Shown in pieces: positions 16,986 through 25,707 of a stretch of 64,000 nt of DNA. Position numbers and translations under genes: made by a program. The stretch comes from VXNE01 sp965208745. Lineage in GTDB: Bacteria > Pseudomonadota > Gammaproteobacteria > Pseudomonadales > Azotimanducaceae. Every line of letters starts with the position of its first letter. Position 1 is the first letter of the stretch. The notes below the pieces were generated by a model. That model had not been told where the DNA came from, ran no database searches, and was given only the letters and a program-made list of their open reading frames with translations. The stretch spans positions 930,001-994,000 of the forward strand of contig CBDBPN010000004.1 of assembly GCA_965208745.1 (NCBI GenBank). Direction: 5' to 3'.

Positions 16986-17307
16986 ATGCACGCTGTTTCG
17001 CCGCTCGAGATATTGCATCCGGCGCACAAAGTCGCGTCGCGATCAGACGCAAGGAGAGCGCTTGAGCCAGTGGCTCCAACGCGAAGTCCCGGGAGCCTTT
17101 TCGCGGCGCATCCTGGCGATCGACACGGCGGTGGCCCTCCGCTGTGCCCGCCTGCACGTACCCGATCCGCGGCCGGAGCGAGATGCGCTGATCGCGGCGA
17201 CGGCCCTGGTCCATGACATGACCGTGGTCACGCGGAACGTCGAGGACTTCATCCCGACAGGGGTCCGCACGCTCGACCCCTGGAACGGACACTCCTTCGA
17301 TCCGTAG
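16986..17307 (+). pseudogene. Decayed FitB/VapC-type PIN-domain toxin
   Basis: The readable part from about 17032 gives RRDQTQGERLSQWL, ILAIDTAVALRCARLHVPD, RPERDALIAATALVHDMTVV and TRNVEDF. This is the C-terminal two thirds of a VapC toxin including the late PIN acids (ERD and VEDF). The N-terminal Asp segment (LLDTNVVSE) is absent. Just upstream, a different frame starting at ATG 16986 reads AVSPLEILHPAHKVASRSDA, similar to the LEI-containing helix, so a frameshift near 17035-17045 is likely. No antitoxin gene is present. The toxin is almost certainly inactive. Confidence 0.65.
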
Positions 17308-17317
17308 CCGCAAACCT

Positions 17318-17341
17318 GGGGCCCCACGCCCATGGGGCCCC
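17318..17341. terminator. GC-rich hairpin between convergent genes
   Basis: Two copies of GGGGCCCC (17318-17325 and 17334-17341) can pair around an 8-nt loop. It sits at the junction of the decayed toxin and the stop of the minus-strand enolase-superfamily gene. No T tract follows. Confidence 0.4.
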
Positions 17342-18507
17342 TACTTCGCCGGATACCGCCCCAGCGCCGCCTCGTCGGGCTCCGTGCCCCAGCCCGGCGT
17401 GTCCGGGACGTACAGGTGGCCGTCCCGGATGTCCGGCTCGGTCGTGAAGATCTCCCCATCCCAGGGCAGGCGGTCGATGTCCGTCTCCATGATGCGCAGG
17501 TTCGGGACGGCGGCGCTCACGTGGGCGCTCATCATCGTGGCGAGGTGCCCGTAGTAGTTGTGCGGCGCCACGTTGACCTGGTGCGCCTCGGCGGCCGCGG
17601 CGATCTTCATCGACTGCCACGCGCCGTTCCACGGCACGTCGATGATCGCGACGTCCATCGCCCGCAGCCGGAAATAAGGGAGGTACGCCGGGAGGGTGAT
17701 GAGCGACTCGCAGGAACTGATCGCGTGCGGGCTCGCGCGGCGCACGTCGGCGAGCGCCTCGGGGAACTCGGTGTCGATCTCCGCCCAGAAGAGGTCGAAA
17801 TCTGCGAGGGCACGGAGGATGCGCAGGTAGCCCTCGGGGCGCGCGTTGTAGTTCAGGTCGAGCAGGATGTCGATGTCCGGACCGGCGCCTTCGCGGAAGG
17901 CCTCGAGATGCCCCACCAGCCCCCGGATGACCTGCCGCTCGACGTTCAGGTCCGGGGCGTGGGGGCGCCCGAAACCGGGACTCCACCCGCGCGCGCGCTC
18001 GCCGGTGTGGTCGAAGATGTTGGTCTTCAAGGCGGTGAAGCCCCGCTCCCGGACCTCCTCGCCCAGCGCCCGCACCCCCGCCGCATCCGTGATCGCCGGT
18101 GGATAGAAATCCGGCCGGGCGATGCGCCAGGTGCCGCAGTGCGACCAGTACACCCGGATCGCGTCCCTTACGCGTCCGCCCAGGAGGTCGCAGCACGGCA
18201 CTCCGAGCGTCTTCGCCTTGGCATCGAGCAGCGCGTTCTCGATGGCGCCGATGCCCATCGCCATCACCCCGGTCATCGACTGCCGGGCGCGCGCGTGAAG
18301 CATCGCGTAGATCCGCTCGGTATCGTGCACGCGCTCGCCGACGACGATCGGCGCGAGCTTCTCGATCACCTGGGTGACGCCGATCGACCCCTGGTGCTCG
18401 TCGTACTCGCTCCAGCCGACGACACCGTCCTCGGTGACGAGCCTGACGAAGTGGTAGTTGCGCCAGCCGGCATCGCAATGCCGGGTCTCGATGCTCCTGA
18501 CCTGCAT
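17341..18507 (-). CDS. Mandelate racemase/muconate lactonizing enzyme (second paralogue)
   Basis: A 388-residue enolase-superfamily enzyme. Lys161 (FTALKTN) sits on the second barrel strand, the metal ligands are Asp217 (LLDLNYN), Glu243 (WAEIDTE) and Glu267 (SCESL), and His316 (VAPHNYYG) is on the late strand. The D-E-E set with a lone Lys and a PHNYYGH motif differs from the gene at 15325, so the two act on different acids. A galactonate-dehydratase-like subgroup is possible. It starts 17 bases after the stop of the amidohydrolase, in the same direction, which suggests a two-step catabolic operon. Confidence 0.88.
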   Translation of the reverse strand: MQVRSIETRHCDAGWRNYHFVRLVTEDGVVGWSEYDEHQGSIGVTQVIEKLAPIVVGERVHDTERIYAMLHARARQSMTGVMAMGIGAIENALLDAKAKTLGVPCCDLLGGRVRDAIRVYWSHCGTWRIARPDFYPPAITDAAGVRALGEEVRERGFTALKTNIFDHTGERARGWSPGFGRPHAPDLNVERQVIRGLVGHLEAFREGAGPDIDILLDLNYNARPEGYLRILRALADFDLFWAEIDTEFPEALADVRRASPHAISSCESLITLPAYLPYFRLRAMDVAIIDVPWNGAWQSMKIAAAAEAHQVNVAPHNYYGHLATMMSAHVSAAVPNLRIMETDIDRLPWDGEIFTTEPDIRDGHLYVPDTPGWGTEPDEAALGRYPAK

Positions 18508-18524
18508 GGGTCGTCGAGTGGCGG

Positions 18525-19670
18525 CTACTGGATGAAGCCGTAGAGGCGCCCGGCGTTCTCGCAAACGATCTTGCGCCGCACTTCGGGCGCAACGCCGTCG
18601 AGTTCCCGCTCTATGAACTCCCGGGAGTCCGGCCACACGCCGTCCGGGTGCGGGAAGTCGCTGCCCCACATGACGTTGTCCTCGCCCAGGATGTCCAGCA
18701 GGCGGATGCCGATCGGGTCGGACTGGTAGGTGGCGAAGCACTGCCGGCGCCAATACGCGGACGGCTTCATGGTGAGCGTGAGGTCCTTGAACTGGTCCTC
18801 CCATTCGAGGTCCATGTGCTCGAGGATGTAGGGGATCCACCCGATCCCGCTTTCGCCGATGACGAGCCGGAGCCCCGGGTGGGCTTCGAGGACGCCGCCG
18901 TAGATCGTCTCCATGATGATCTTCGACATCGCGAGCTGGAAGCTCGTGATGAACGCCGCGAACGCCTGGCGCCGCTGCAGCGGCTCGAGCGCGTCGAAGT
19001 CGTACGCGGGGCGCGGGCCGATGGTGTGGTAGTGCAGCGGTAGCCCGGCTTCCTCCGCGAGCGCCCACAGGGGCTCCCATGACGGGTCGAAGAGCGGCGC
19101 CATCTCGTGCGTGTTGGCGACCTCGATCCCACGCAGCGCCCCGCGCTCGGCGACCCGGCGCACTTCGTCGCACGCCGCCGTGACATCGTGGCTCGGAATG
19201 CTGGCGATGCCGGCGAAACGCTCCGGCCGCGTAGCGCAGAAGTCCGCGAGCCACGCGTTGTAGATGCGCATCACCTCGTCCGCCGCCTCGTCGTCCCCGA
19301 GGCGCGTCGCAGCCCCCAGGATCCCGTAGATCACCTCGCCCTGGACGCCGTCGAGGTCCTGGTCGCGCACCCTGAGTTCCGGGTCGGTGAGCCGGGGAAT
19401 GCCGGCCACGCCGTCGCGATACAGGCCCTGCTCCGCCATGCGGTCCGACCGGTGGATCTCCCCCGGCACGTAGACGCGTCCCGCGGATCCCATCCCGTTC
19501 TGAAGACCGAACTGCGCGCCGTTTCGGCTGACCCAGTACCGACCCTTCTCGGTATTGGCCACGTAGGGCATGCGCTCCTTCAGCGTCGCCCGGGCTTCGT
19601 CCCGGAACAGGTTCTCGGGCAGCCAGGGCAGGTCGATGTGGCAGTCCGCGGAGATGATCTCGTATCGCAT
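18525..19670 (-). CDS. Amidohydrolase_2-family metal-dependent hydrolase
   Basis: A 381-residue TIM-barrel amidohydrolase of the ACMSD-like group. SADCHIDLP (His11 as metal ligand region), PLHYHTIGP, IGESGIGWIPY and WGSDFPHPDG with the catalytic Asp appear in order. Family members decarboxylate or hydrolyse aromatic or lactone acids with one divalent metal. Together with the downstream enolase-superfamily enzyme it probably forms a small acid-degradation unit. The start ATG 19670 fits the first strand MRYEIISADCH. Confidence 0.88.
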   Translation of the reverse strand: MRYEIISADCHIDLPWLPENLFRDEARATLKERMPYVANTEKGRYWVSRNGAQFGLQNGMGSAGRVYVPGEIHRSDRMAEQGLYRDGVAGIPRLTDPELRVRDQDLDGVQGEVIYGILGAATRLGDDEAADEVMRIYNAWLADFCATRPERFAGIASIPSHDVTAACDEVRRVAERGALRGIEVANTHEMAPLFDPSWEPLWALAEEAGLPLHYHTIGPRPAYDFDALEPLQRRQAFAAFITSFQLAMSKIIMETIYGGVLEAHPGLRLVIGESGIGWIPYILEHMDLEWEDQFKDLTLTMKPSAYWRRQCFATYQSDPIGIRLLDILGEDNVMWGSDFPHPDGVWPDSREFIERELDGVAPEVRRKIVCENAGRLYGFIQ

Positions 19671-19714
19671 CTGGTCCTTCCCTCAAGGCGCCTTCCATGA
19701 GAGCGAGCGCCTCC

Positions 19715-20173
19715 TCAAGTGTCCCTGGGGTTGCGCTCCCCCTCGTCGGTGGTATCCCCCGCCCCCCGCGCCCGCGGCGCCGGATCGAGAAATTCCATCG
19801 CCTGGCGCATGACGTCGAGCGGGTTCACGTCCGCCATCTTGCGCAGCCGCTCCCGGTACTGGTCCTGGTGCTCGAGGAACGTCAGGATGCCCTGCTCGAT
19901 GTAACTCGACACGACCCCGCCGAAACGGTCTCCGTAGAAACGGATGATCTGCTCGATCGCCCGGTTGGTGAGAATCGGCTCGTGACCCTGTTCTTCCTGC
20001 TCGGCCAGGATCTGCAGGAGCACGGTACGGGTGATGTCGCGGTCCTCGCGGCTGTCGCGCACCTCGATGCTCTCGCCCCGGACGATCTCGCGCCGGACAT
20101 CCTCGACGGTGACGTAGGTGCTCCGGTCCTGGTCGTAGAGCCGCCGGTTCGGATATTTCTTGTAGCGGCGCAT
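19715..20173 (-). CDS. phaR: PhaR, polyhydroxyalkanoate synthesis repressor
   Basis: A 152-residue protein with the diagnostic PhaR start YKKYPNRRLYDQDRSTYVTVEDV (PHB/PHA accumulation regulator DNA-binding domain, residues 1-60) followed by VLLQILAEQEEQG and the PHB_acc domain with FYGDRFGGVVSSYIEQGILTFL. PhaR represses phasin and its own gene, and is released when it binds PHA granules. Its ATG overlaps the TGA of the upstream hydrolase by one base (TGATG), so the two are coupled. The phasin gene and two acyltransferases lie close by on the other strand, and a strong dyad covers the phasin promoter. Confidence 0.93.
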   Translation of the reverse strand: MRRYKKYPNRRLYDQDRSTYVTVEDVRREIVRGESIEVRDSREDRDITRTVLLQILAEQEEQGHEPILTNRAIEQIIRFYGDRFGGVVSSYIEQGILTFLEHQDQYRERLRKMADVNPLDVMRQAMEFLDPAPRARGAGDTTDEGERNPRDT

Positions 20174-20982
20174 CAGTCCGCCGCGTAGCGGGGTTCCGGA
20201 TAGACGAGGGGCCGAAGCCCCGTTGTGCGGTCGAACCGCCGCCACGCCTCCGCGGGTTGGGCAAGCCGGTCCGCGATGACGTGGATCGCGGCCGGATTCA
20301 CGGCCATCCCCGAATGGCTTCCGACGATCTCCACGTTCTCGGCGAGGGGGGCGTCCCTTTCCAGGCAGGACTGCCAGGAGACAACGCCGTCGGTACGGCT
20401 GTAGATCGCCGTCGACGGCACGGGCAGCGCAGCCCCGAGGTCCCGCCCTCCGCGCACGCGGCTGCGCATCTCGCGCACCGTCAACCCGGACAGACGCTCG
20501 AAGAGCCGACGGACCACGGGATTCGTGCCCTGACCGTCCGTGACGCGGAAGGGACTGCCGAGCGTGACGACCGAGCGCACGTGATCCGGAAAGCGCCGGG
20601 CGATCTCGCGGGCGAAGATGCCGCCCAGGCTCTGGCCGATCAGGGTCAATGGCACGCGGTAGGTACGCACGAGCCGGTAGAAGCGCAGGACGATCCGCGA
20701 CTGCACCTCGAGACTGCCGGTGTTGGTGCCCGCGAGCCACGGCAGCGTCTCGTAGCCCAGGCGGTCGAGAAAACGGCGCAGCGGCAGCGTCGAGGCGTCG
20801 CTGGCCGTGAATCCCGGCAACACGAGCACCGGGTGGCCATCGCCGCGCGGCGCCTGGGCGAGCATCGGCCAGAACTGACCGAAACCCGCCGCCTCGCAGA
20901 GCGTGCGCGGCAACTCCGCGATGGACAGCAGCGGCGAGGGTGCGCCGCTCCGCTGCTCCGCCACGTCCACCGACTCGTACAT
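20173..20982 (-). CDS. Alpha/beta hydrolase (lipase-like) coupled to phaR
   Basis: A 269-residue alpha/beta hydrolase. VLVLPGFTASDAST is the oxyanion region, LIGQSLGG the nucleophile elbow (Ser in GQSLG), followed by FPDHVRSVVTLGSPF as in bacterial lipases with a GxSxG and TLGSP signature. AIYSRTDGVVSWQSC supplies an acid, and IVGSHSGMAVNP the His. Such proteins next to phaR may act on granule lipids or acyl esters; this is inference from context. ATG 20982 is preferred; the frame extends 47 codons upstream but without family-like sequence and through the likely promoter. Confidence 0.82.
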   Translation of the reverse strand: MYESVDVAEQRSGAPSPLLSIAELPRTLCEAAGFGQFWPMLAQAPRGDGHPVLVLPGFTASDASTLPLRRFLDRLGYETLPWLAGTNTGSLEVQSRIVLRFYRLVRTYRVPLTLIGQSLGGIFAREIARRFPDHVRSVVTLGSPFRVTDGQGTNPVVRRLFERLSGLTVREMRSRVRGGRDLGAALPVPSTAIYSRTDGVVSWQSCLERDAPLAENVEIVGSHSGMAVNPAAIHVIADRLAQPAEAWRRFDRTTGLRPLVYPEPRYAAD

Positions 20983-21122
20983 CGCCGCTCCCGGCAACCT
21001 GCTCCCGCGAGTGTCTACCACGTGGCAGCGCACGGTCAAGGTTTTGTTGCAGCGCAATATGCGCGACCGCGAACCTCTCGCTCCTCCGTGCCCGTCCTGC
21101 GATCGTCCTGCGAAAAAAGTCA

Positions 21123-21150
21123 TTGACGCGTCGTGATTCCGCCCTAAAAT
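21123..21150 (+). promoter_or_regulatory. Sigma-70-type promoter for the first WS/DGAT gene
   Basis: TTGACG (21123-21128), 16-nt spacer, TAAAAT (21145-21150). It predicts a leader of about 185 nt before ATG 21342. About 75 bases upstream, TTGCAGCGCAA forms a short dyad between the divergent genes. Confidence 0.65.
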
Positions 21151-21341
21151 GCGCGCCCGCCGGTCGAGGGGCGCACCGCATCTGTGCGGTCACGGCGCCG
21201 ATCTGCTGGTGGAGCGGGCAGCTCATGTCCGCAAATCAAGAAGTTGCGTGAGTCGGTCGGGGATGGCATGCCTCGTGCATAGCCGTTGCCCGTAGCGCCC
21301 ATCGACGGGTGAGCGCGTTCACGGTCGAGCAAGGGACTGAC

Positions 21342-22826
21342 ATGTACAAGCTGAGCGGACTGGACGCCGGATTCCTTTACAACGAGACGGAGCGGTGCCC
21401 GCAGCACGTCTCTTCCGTGCAGATCATGGAACTGCCGGAAGGCGTGGACGAGGACACGTTCGTCGACGGCCTGAAGGCGCTCTTCCGGAGCCGGCTTCAC
21501 CTGGTGCCCTACCTGACCAACCGGCTCGTCGAGACGCCGTTCCTGGCCGATCATCCCGTGTGGGTCCCCGACACCGAGTTCGACATCGACCGCCACATCT
21601 ACCGACGCGACCTGCCGGCGCCCGGCGGGCGGGCCGAGCTCGAGGCCGCGGTGGCCGCCATTCACGAGGAGCGCCTGGACCGCCGTCGGCCGCTGTGGCG
21701 GACGGTCGTCCTTTGCGGCCTGGCAGATGGACGCATCGCCTACTACTCGGGTGCGCATCACGCTTGCCTCGACGGCATGGCGGGACAGGCCGCCACCGAG
21801 ACACTCATGGACAACACGAAAGCACCCCGCGAAGTGCCACCGCCGCCGGCGGACTTCCCGACGCAGAACCGTCCGTCCTTGACCGACCTGTTCGTCGCCG
21901 CGTGGGAGAACGTCACCGCCTTCCAGATCCGCCAGGCCGCCAGCGCGCTCGACACCGTCGAGACCGCGATACGCCTGCAGCGCCGCATGCTGGACCCGAA
22001 TGCCGGATTCGGCGCCATGGCGGAGCCGGCGCCCTGGACCCGCTTCAACGCCCCCGTCGAGCGGGGCCGCGGCTACGCCACCGCCGAAATGGACCTCGGC
22101 GCCGTCAAGGCCGCGGGGAAGCGGCACGGCGCGAAGCTGAACGACGTGTTCCTCGCCATCTGCGGGGGCGGACTGCGCCGGTATCTCAGCCGCGCCGGAG
22201 AACTGCCCGAGCGGTCCCTGATCGCGGGCTGCCCGGTTTCCCTGCGCAGGCCGGGCGATGCGTCGATGAACAACCAGGTCACCATGATGCGGGTGAGCCT
22301 GGGCACGGACCAGCAGGATCCGGCGGCCCGCATCCAGAGGATTCTGGAGTCCTCCGCCGTGGCGAAGGACGTGACCGCGGACCTGGCCGGCGTATTCGAG
22401 GGCGATCCCGCCGCCTGGGGCATGCCCCTCGCGATGCGTGCGGCCGCCACCCTCATGGAGGTCGGCGGTACCGCCAATGCCATGCCCCCGGCCTTCAACG
22501 TCGTGGTGTCCAACGTCCCCGGACCGCGGGAGACGCTTTACTCCAACGGGGCGCGCATGCTGACCCACTACCCCGTGTCCATCCCCGCGCACGGACTCGG
22601 CGTGAACATCACCGTGCAAAGCTACGTGGACAAGCTCTACGTCGGCATCACCGCCTGCGCGAAGGCGCTACCGGACGCCGGAACTCTCCGCGACGACCTC
22701 GTGGCCGAATACGAGGCGTTGTGCGGCGCATTCTTCGAGGAGGAAGCCACCTCTGCAGATGCCGACCCCACGCCGCTACCCGTGATGCGCCGCAAGTCCG
22801 TCGAGATGCCACGGGCCGCCGCGTGA
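21342..22826 (+). CDS. Wax ester synthase/diacylglycerol acyltransferase (WS/DGAT), copy 1
   Basis: A 494-residue bifunctional acyltransferase. The start MYKLSGLDAGFLYNET matches the family's LSxxDxxFL opening, and the catalytic HHxxxDG motif is at 139-145 (HHACLDG). NDVFLAICGGGLRRYL, SLRRPGD and PAFNVVVSNVPGPRETLY are the later conserved blocks. It transfers acyl groups from acyl-CoA to fatty alcohols or diacylglycerol to make neutral storage lipid at the membrane. ATG 21342 is chosen over GTG 21309 because homology starts there and AAGGGA precedes it. It stands at the head of the storage cluster, divergent from phaR. Confidence 0.93.
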   Translation: MYKLSGLDAGFLYNETERCPQHVSSVQIMELPEGVDEDTFVDGLKALFRSRLHLVPYLTNRLVETPFLADHPVWVPDTEFDIDRHIYRRDLPAPGGRAELEAAVAAIHEERLDRRRPLWRTVVLCGLADGRIAYYSGAHHACLDGMAGQAATETLMDNTKAPREVPPPPADFPTQNRPSLTDLFVAAWENVTAFQIRQAASALDTVETAIRLQRRMLDPNAGFGAMAEPAPWTRFNAPVERGRGYATAEMDLGAVKAAGKRHGAKLNDVFLAICGGGLRRYLSRAGELPERSLIAGCPVSLRRPGDASMNNQVTMMRVSLGTDQQDPAARIQRILESSAVAKDVTADLAGVFEGDPAAWGMPLAMRAAATLMEVGGTANAMPPAFNVVVSNVPGPRETLYSNGARMLTHYPVSIPAHGLGVNITVQSYVDKLYVGITACAKALPDAGTLRDDLVAEYEALCGAFFEEEATSADADPTPLPVMRRKSVEMPRAAA

Positions 22827-22858
22827 TCAAGGAACGAAGGATGACGGCGCATTCCTTG

Positions 22859-22906
22859 TTGACATCCGTTTTTGCGCACTGCACAATACGCGCCGTTGTG
22901 CAGTGC
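22859..22906 (+). promoter_or_regulatory. Phasin promoter with an 11-bp-arm palindrome over the -10 (candidate PhaR operator)
   Basis: A consensus -35 TTGACA (22859-22864), 17-nt spacer and -10 CACAAT (22882-22887). The perfect inverted repeat GCACTGCACAA (22876-22886) and TTGTGCAGTGC (22896-22906), with a 9-nt centre, covers the -10 and the start of transcription. PhaR is known to repress phasin genes by binding TGC-rich dyads, and phaR is 2.7 kb away; binding here is inference. Confidence 0.75.
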
Positions 22907-22938
22907 AGCACCAACGAGTACCACGGGAGTCAGACGCT

Positions 22939-23271
22939 ATGAACCCTTTCGAGAAGCAGCTTCAACTGGGTCGTGAACTGTTCGAGCTGAACGCCGGCGC
23001 CATGCGTCGGATGGCCGAACTCGACGCCGATTCCTTCCGCACCTTCGTCGAAACCAACCAGTCGTTCTTCGCGAGGCTGCCGGAAGTCAAGGATCTTCCC
23101 GGACTCGTCTCCCTGCAGCGCGAATACGGCGAAACGGTCTGGAACGGCGCCCAGAACGCGCTCAAGGCCCGTGGCGAGATCCTGCGCGACAGCATGGGCA
23201 AGGCGGGCGAGCTGGTCCGCGGCGCCTTCGAGGCGACGGTGGAACCCGCCGCCGAGCAGGAGGCCGCGTAA
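22939..23271 (+). CDS. Phasin
   Basis: A 110-residue helical protein with the phasin_2 pattern: MNPFEKQLQLGRELFELNAGAMRRMAEL, then FVETNQSFFARLPEVKDLPGLVSLQREYGETVWNG and AQNALKARGEILRDSMGKAGELVRGAF, ending in an Ala/Glu tail. Phasins coat PHA granules and control their size and number. ATG 22939 follows a CGGGAG ribosome site; a GTG further upstream lies inside the operator arm and is rejected. It is shorter than many phasins (about 140-190 residues). Confidence 0.85.
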   Translation: MNPFEKQLQLGRELFELNAGAMRRMAELDADSFRTFVETNQSFFARLPEVKDLPGLVSLQREYGETVWNGAQNALKARGEILRDSMGKAGELVRGAFEATVEPAAEQEAA

Positions 23272-23306
23272 CGGCCACCGCCAAGACCGAACCGCTTGAG
23301 CAGCAG

Positions 23307-23349
23307 CGCGCGGGCGTTCTCCCTCTACCCCTCCTCGATCGCCCGCGCG
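23307..23349 (+). terminator. Inverted repeat downstream of the phasin gene
   Basis: CGCGCGGGCG (23307-23316) is the exact reverse complement of CGCCCGCGCG (23340-23349), separated by 23 pyrimidine-rich bases. Outer arms GAGCAGC and GCTGCTC can extend the fold. It could end or attenuate transcription between the abundant phasin mRNA and the next acyltransferase gene. There is no clear T run. Confidence 0.45.
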
Positions 23350-23446
23350 TTGCACTCTCTTCTTCCACGCTGCTCCGGCGTTCCGCGGGGGCAGCGGAAA
23401 CCGGCGATCCCAGGCTGACACGACCGCAACCGCAAGCGAGGGAAAC

Positions 23447-24871
23447 GTGTTACAGCAACTGAGTGCGCAGGACGCATCGTTCCTGTTCATGGAGTCCTCG
23501 GCCACGCCGATGCACGTCGGCAGCCTGGCGATCTACGACCCCTCCACCGCCGACCCGGAAGTCCTGTCCGAAGCGCACTACACGCGCTTCCAGGAGGAAC
23601 GCCTCCACCTGTGGGCCGCATCCCGCCGGCGTCTCGTGTCGGTGCCCTTCAACGCCGACTACCCGTACTGGATCGAGGACGAGGACTTCGAACTCGACTA
23701 CCACCTGCGGCGCATCGGCCTGCCGCGGCCGGGCGACTGGGCCGAACTCCTCAAGATGGCCGCGCGCATCTTCGAGCGGCCGATCGACCTGTCGAAGCCG
23801 CTCTGGGAGTTCTACATCATCGAGGGTCTGGACGATCTGGAGGGGATTCCAAAGGGGAGTTTCGCCGTTCTGTCGAAGACCCACCACGCCGCCGTCGACG
23901 GCGCTTCCGGCATGCACCTCGTGGAGCTGCTCCACGACCTGACACCCGAAGTCGAGCCCGTCCCCGCCCCCGACGGGGGGTGGCAGCCGGACGCGGAGCC
24001 GCCCGGCGCCGAACTCCTCTTCCGCGCCTGGACGAACAACTTCGCAACGCCCTTCAAGTTCCTGCGCGTGTGGGCCGACACCACCCGCTCGCTCCCGCGG
24101 ATGACCGAAGCGTTGACGAGCAACGCGCAGCAGCCGTTCGCGGTCCCGCGCACGCGGTTCAACGGCCGGGTCTCCGCCCACCGCGTGATCGGCGCCCGGC
24201 ACTTCGACCTCGACACGGTCCGCAAGCTCCGCAAGGCCGTGGACGGGGCGACCGTCAACGACGCCGTGCTCGCGATCTGCGCCGGCGGCATCCGCGCGTA
24301 CCTGCAATCGAAGAATGAACTGCCGCGCGACTCCATCGTGGCGATGGCGCCCATCAACGTCCGCACGGACGCCGAGCGCGACACCCTCGGGAACCGGGTT
24401 TCCGCGATGTTCCTGCCCATCGGCACGGAAATCGAGGACCCCTTGGAGCGCCTGCGGGCGATCCGGGAACGCACGGCGGCCAACAAGTCGATGACCGAAG
24501 CCGGGGGTTCGCGGCTCGCCACGGATTACGCCCAGTTCGTGCCCGCGTTCACGGCCGCCCTCGCCGGACGCATGGCGACGCAGATGCCAAACCCGCGATC
24601 CGCCTTCAACGTCAGCATCACCAACGTGCCCGGGCCCGCCGTGCCGCTCTACTCCATGGGCGCGAAGATGGTGACCAGCATCGGGATCGGTCCGATCACC
24701 CAGGGCATGGGCCTCATCATGCCGATCTCGAGCTACTGCGGTCAGCTCGTGGTCGCCTTCACCTCGTGTACGCGGATGATCCCGGACCCCGAGCACTTCG
24801 GGGCGTGCCTCGACAACGCCTTCCAGGCACTGCGCGACGCCACTTCGGCAAGCCAAGGAGAACAGCAGTGA
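23447..24871 (+). CDS. WS/DGAT acyltransferase, copy 2
   Basis: A 474-residue enzyme of the same family as the gene at 21342 but of a different subgroup. It opens LQQLSAQDASFLFMESSATPMHVGSLAIY and has the catalytic HHAAVDG at 146-152, VNDAVLAICAGGIRAYL, and the late block AFNVSITNVPGPAVPLYSMGAK. The start is GTG 23447 with GAGGGA upstream. Its TGA overlaps the GTG of the following SDR (GTGA). Two different WS/DGATs within 4 kb, separated by a phasin, suggest that wax ester or triacylglycerol and PHA storage are managed together. Confidence 0.93.
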   Translation: MLQQLSAQDASFLFMESSATPMHVGSLAIYDPSTADPEVLSEAHYTRFQEERLHLWAASRRRLVSVPFNADYPYWIEDEDFELDYHLRRIGLPRPGDWAELLKMAARIFERPIDLSKPLWEFYIIEGLDDLEGIPKGSFAVLSKTHHAAVDGASGMHLVELLHDLTPEVEPVPAPDGGWQPDAEPPGAELLFRAWTNNFATPFKFLRVWADTTRSLPRMTEALTSNAQQPFAVPRTRFNGRVSAHRVIGARHFDLDTVRKLRKAVDGATVNDAVLAICAGGIRAYLQSKNELPRDSIVAMAPINVRTDAERDTLGNRVSAMFLPIGTEIEDPLERLRAIRERTAANKSMTEAGGSRLATDYAQFVPAFTAALAGRMATQMPNPRSAFNVSITNVPGPAVPLYSMGAKMVTSIGIGPITQGMGLIMPISSYCGQLVVAFTSCTRMIPDPEHFGACLDNAFQALRDATSASQGEQQ

Positions 24872-25698
24872 GCGACAATCCCATCGCCCTTATCACCGGA
24901 GCGTCTTCCGGTATCGGCCGTGAACTGGCCCGCGTGTTCGCCGAACACGGGCACGATCTCGTGATCACCGCCCGGCGGAAAGAACGGCTCGCCGAAGCCG
25001 CGGCGGAACTCGGCGAGCGCGTGCGGGTCGAGACCATCCCGGCCAACCTGGCCACCCGCAACGGGATCGCCACGCTCAAGAAGGGTCTCGGGGAACGTGA
25101 CCTCGAGGTGGACGTGCTCGTCAACAACGCGGGCGCCGGCGCTTCGGGGCAGTTCGTGGCCGCCGACGCCGCGAAGTCGCTCGCCCTGATCGACCTCAAC
25201 GTGCGGGCCCTGACCGACCTCACCCACTTCGTCCTGCCGGGCATGCTCGAACGCGGCCGCGGACGCATCCTGAACGTCGCTTCCGTCGCCGCGTTCCAGG
25301 CACTGCCCGGCATGTCGGTGTACGCGGCAAGCAAGGCGTTCGTACTGTCGTTCACCGAGGCGCTTTCCGAAGAGCTGGCCAACACGCCGGTGACCGTGAC
25401 GGCGCTCTGCCCGGGCCTCACGCGCACCGAGATGGTCGACGACCTGCAGGCCGCGCCGGACTTCATGTTCGCGAGCGCCGCCGACGTGGCCGAGGAAGGC
25501 TACCGGGCATGCAGGGCCGGAGAGGTCATCCGGGTTCCGGGCGTCGCCAACCAGGCGCTGGTGACCTGGCTCCAGTACCAGCCGCGCTGGCTCAAGCGCT
25601 TCCTCTCGGGAATCGCGGGCCGGGCCGCCATCGCCGCCACCGAGGGCGGCGAGGAGAAGGACATCACGGCACCGGCCGCGAGCGCAAGCTCGCGCTAA
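24868..25698 (+). CDS. SDR-family oxidoreductase of the storage cluster
   Basis: A 276-residue short-chain dehydrogenase/reductase. TGASSGIG is at 10-17, the second-strand sequence ITARRKERL predicts NADP preference, NNAG is at 86-89, and the catalytic set is Ser139, Tyr152 and Lys156 (YAASK). The C-terminal ending VTWLQYQPRWLKRFLSGI is an amphipathic tail often seen in fatty-acyl or 3-oxoacyl reductases of the DltE/YqjQ type. It is coupled to the upstream WS/DGAT through GTGA with AAGGAG before the start, so a role reducing an acyl or aldehyde precursor is reasonable. Confidence 0.88.
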   Translation: MSDNPIALITGASSGIGRELARVFAEHGHDLVITARRKERLAEAAAELGERVRVETIPANLATRNGIATLKKGLGERDLEVDVLVNNAGAGASGQFVAADAAKSLALIDLNVRALTDLTHFVLPGMLERGRGRILNVASVAAFQALPGMSVYAASKAFVLSFTEALSEELANTPVTVTALCPGLTRTEMVDDLQAAPDFMFASAADVAEEGYRACRAGEVIRVPGVANQALVTWLQYQPRWLKRFLSGIAGRAAIAATEGGEEKDITAPAASASSR

Positions 25699-25707
25699 CG
25701 CCGCCAG

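Noticed and set aside
16763..17029. Minus-strand ORF containing APVAQLDRALASEAKGHRFESC
   Set aside because: This is the well-known translation of a tRNA gene; the region is tRNA-Arg.
21028..21060. TTGCAGCGCAA dyad as a second PhaR operator
   Set aside because: Arms are only 4 bp with no placement over a good promoter and limited likeness to the phasin palindrome; too weak to call.
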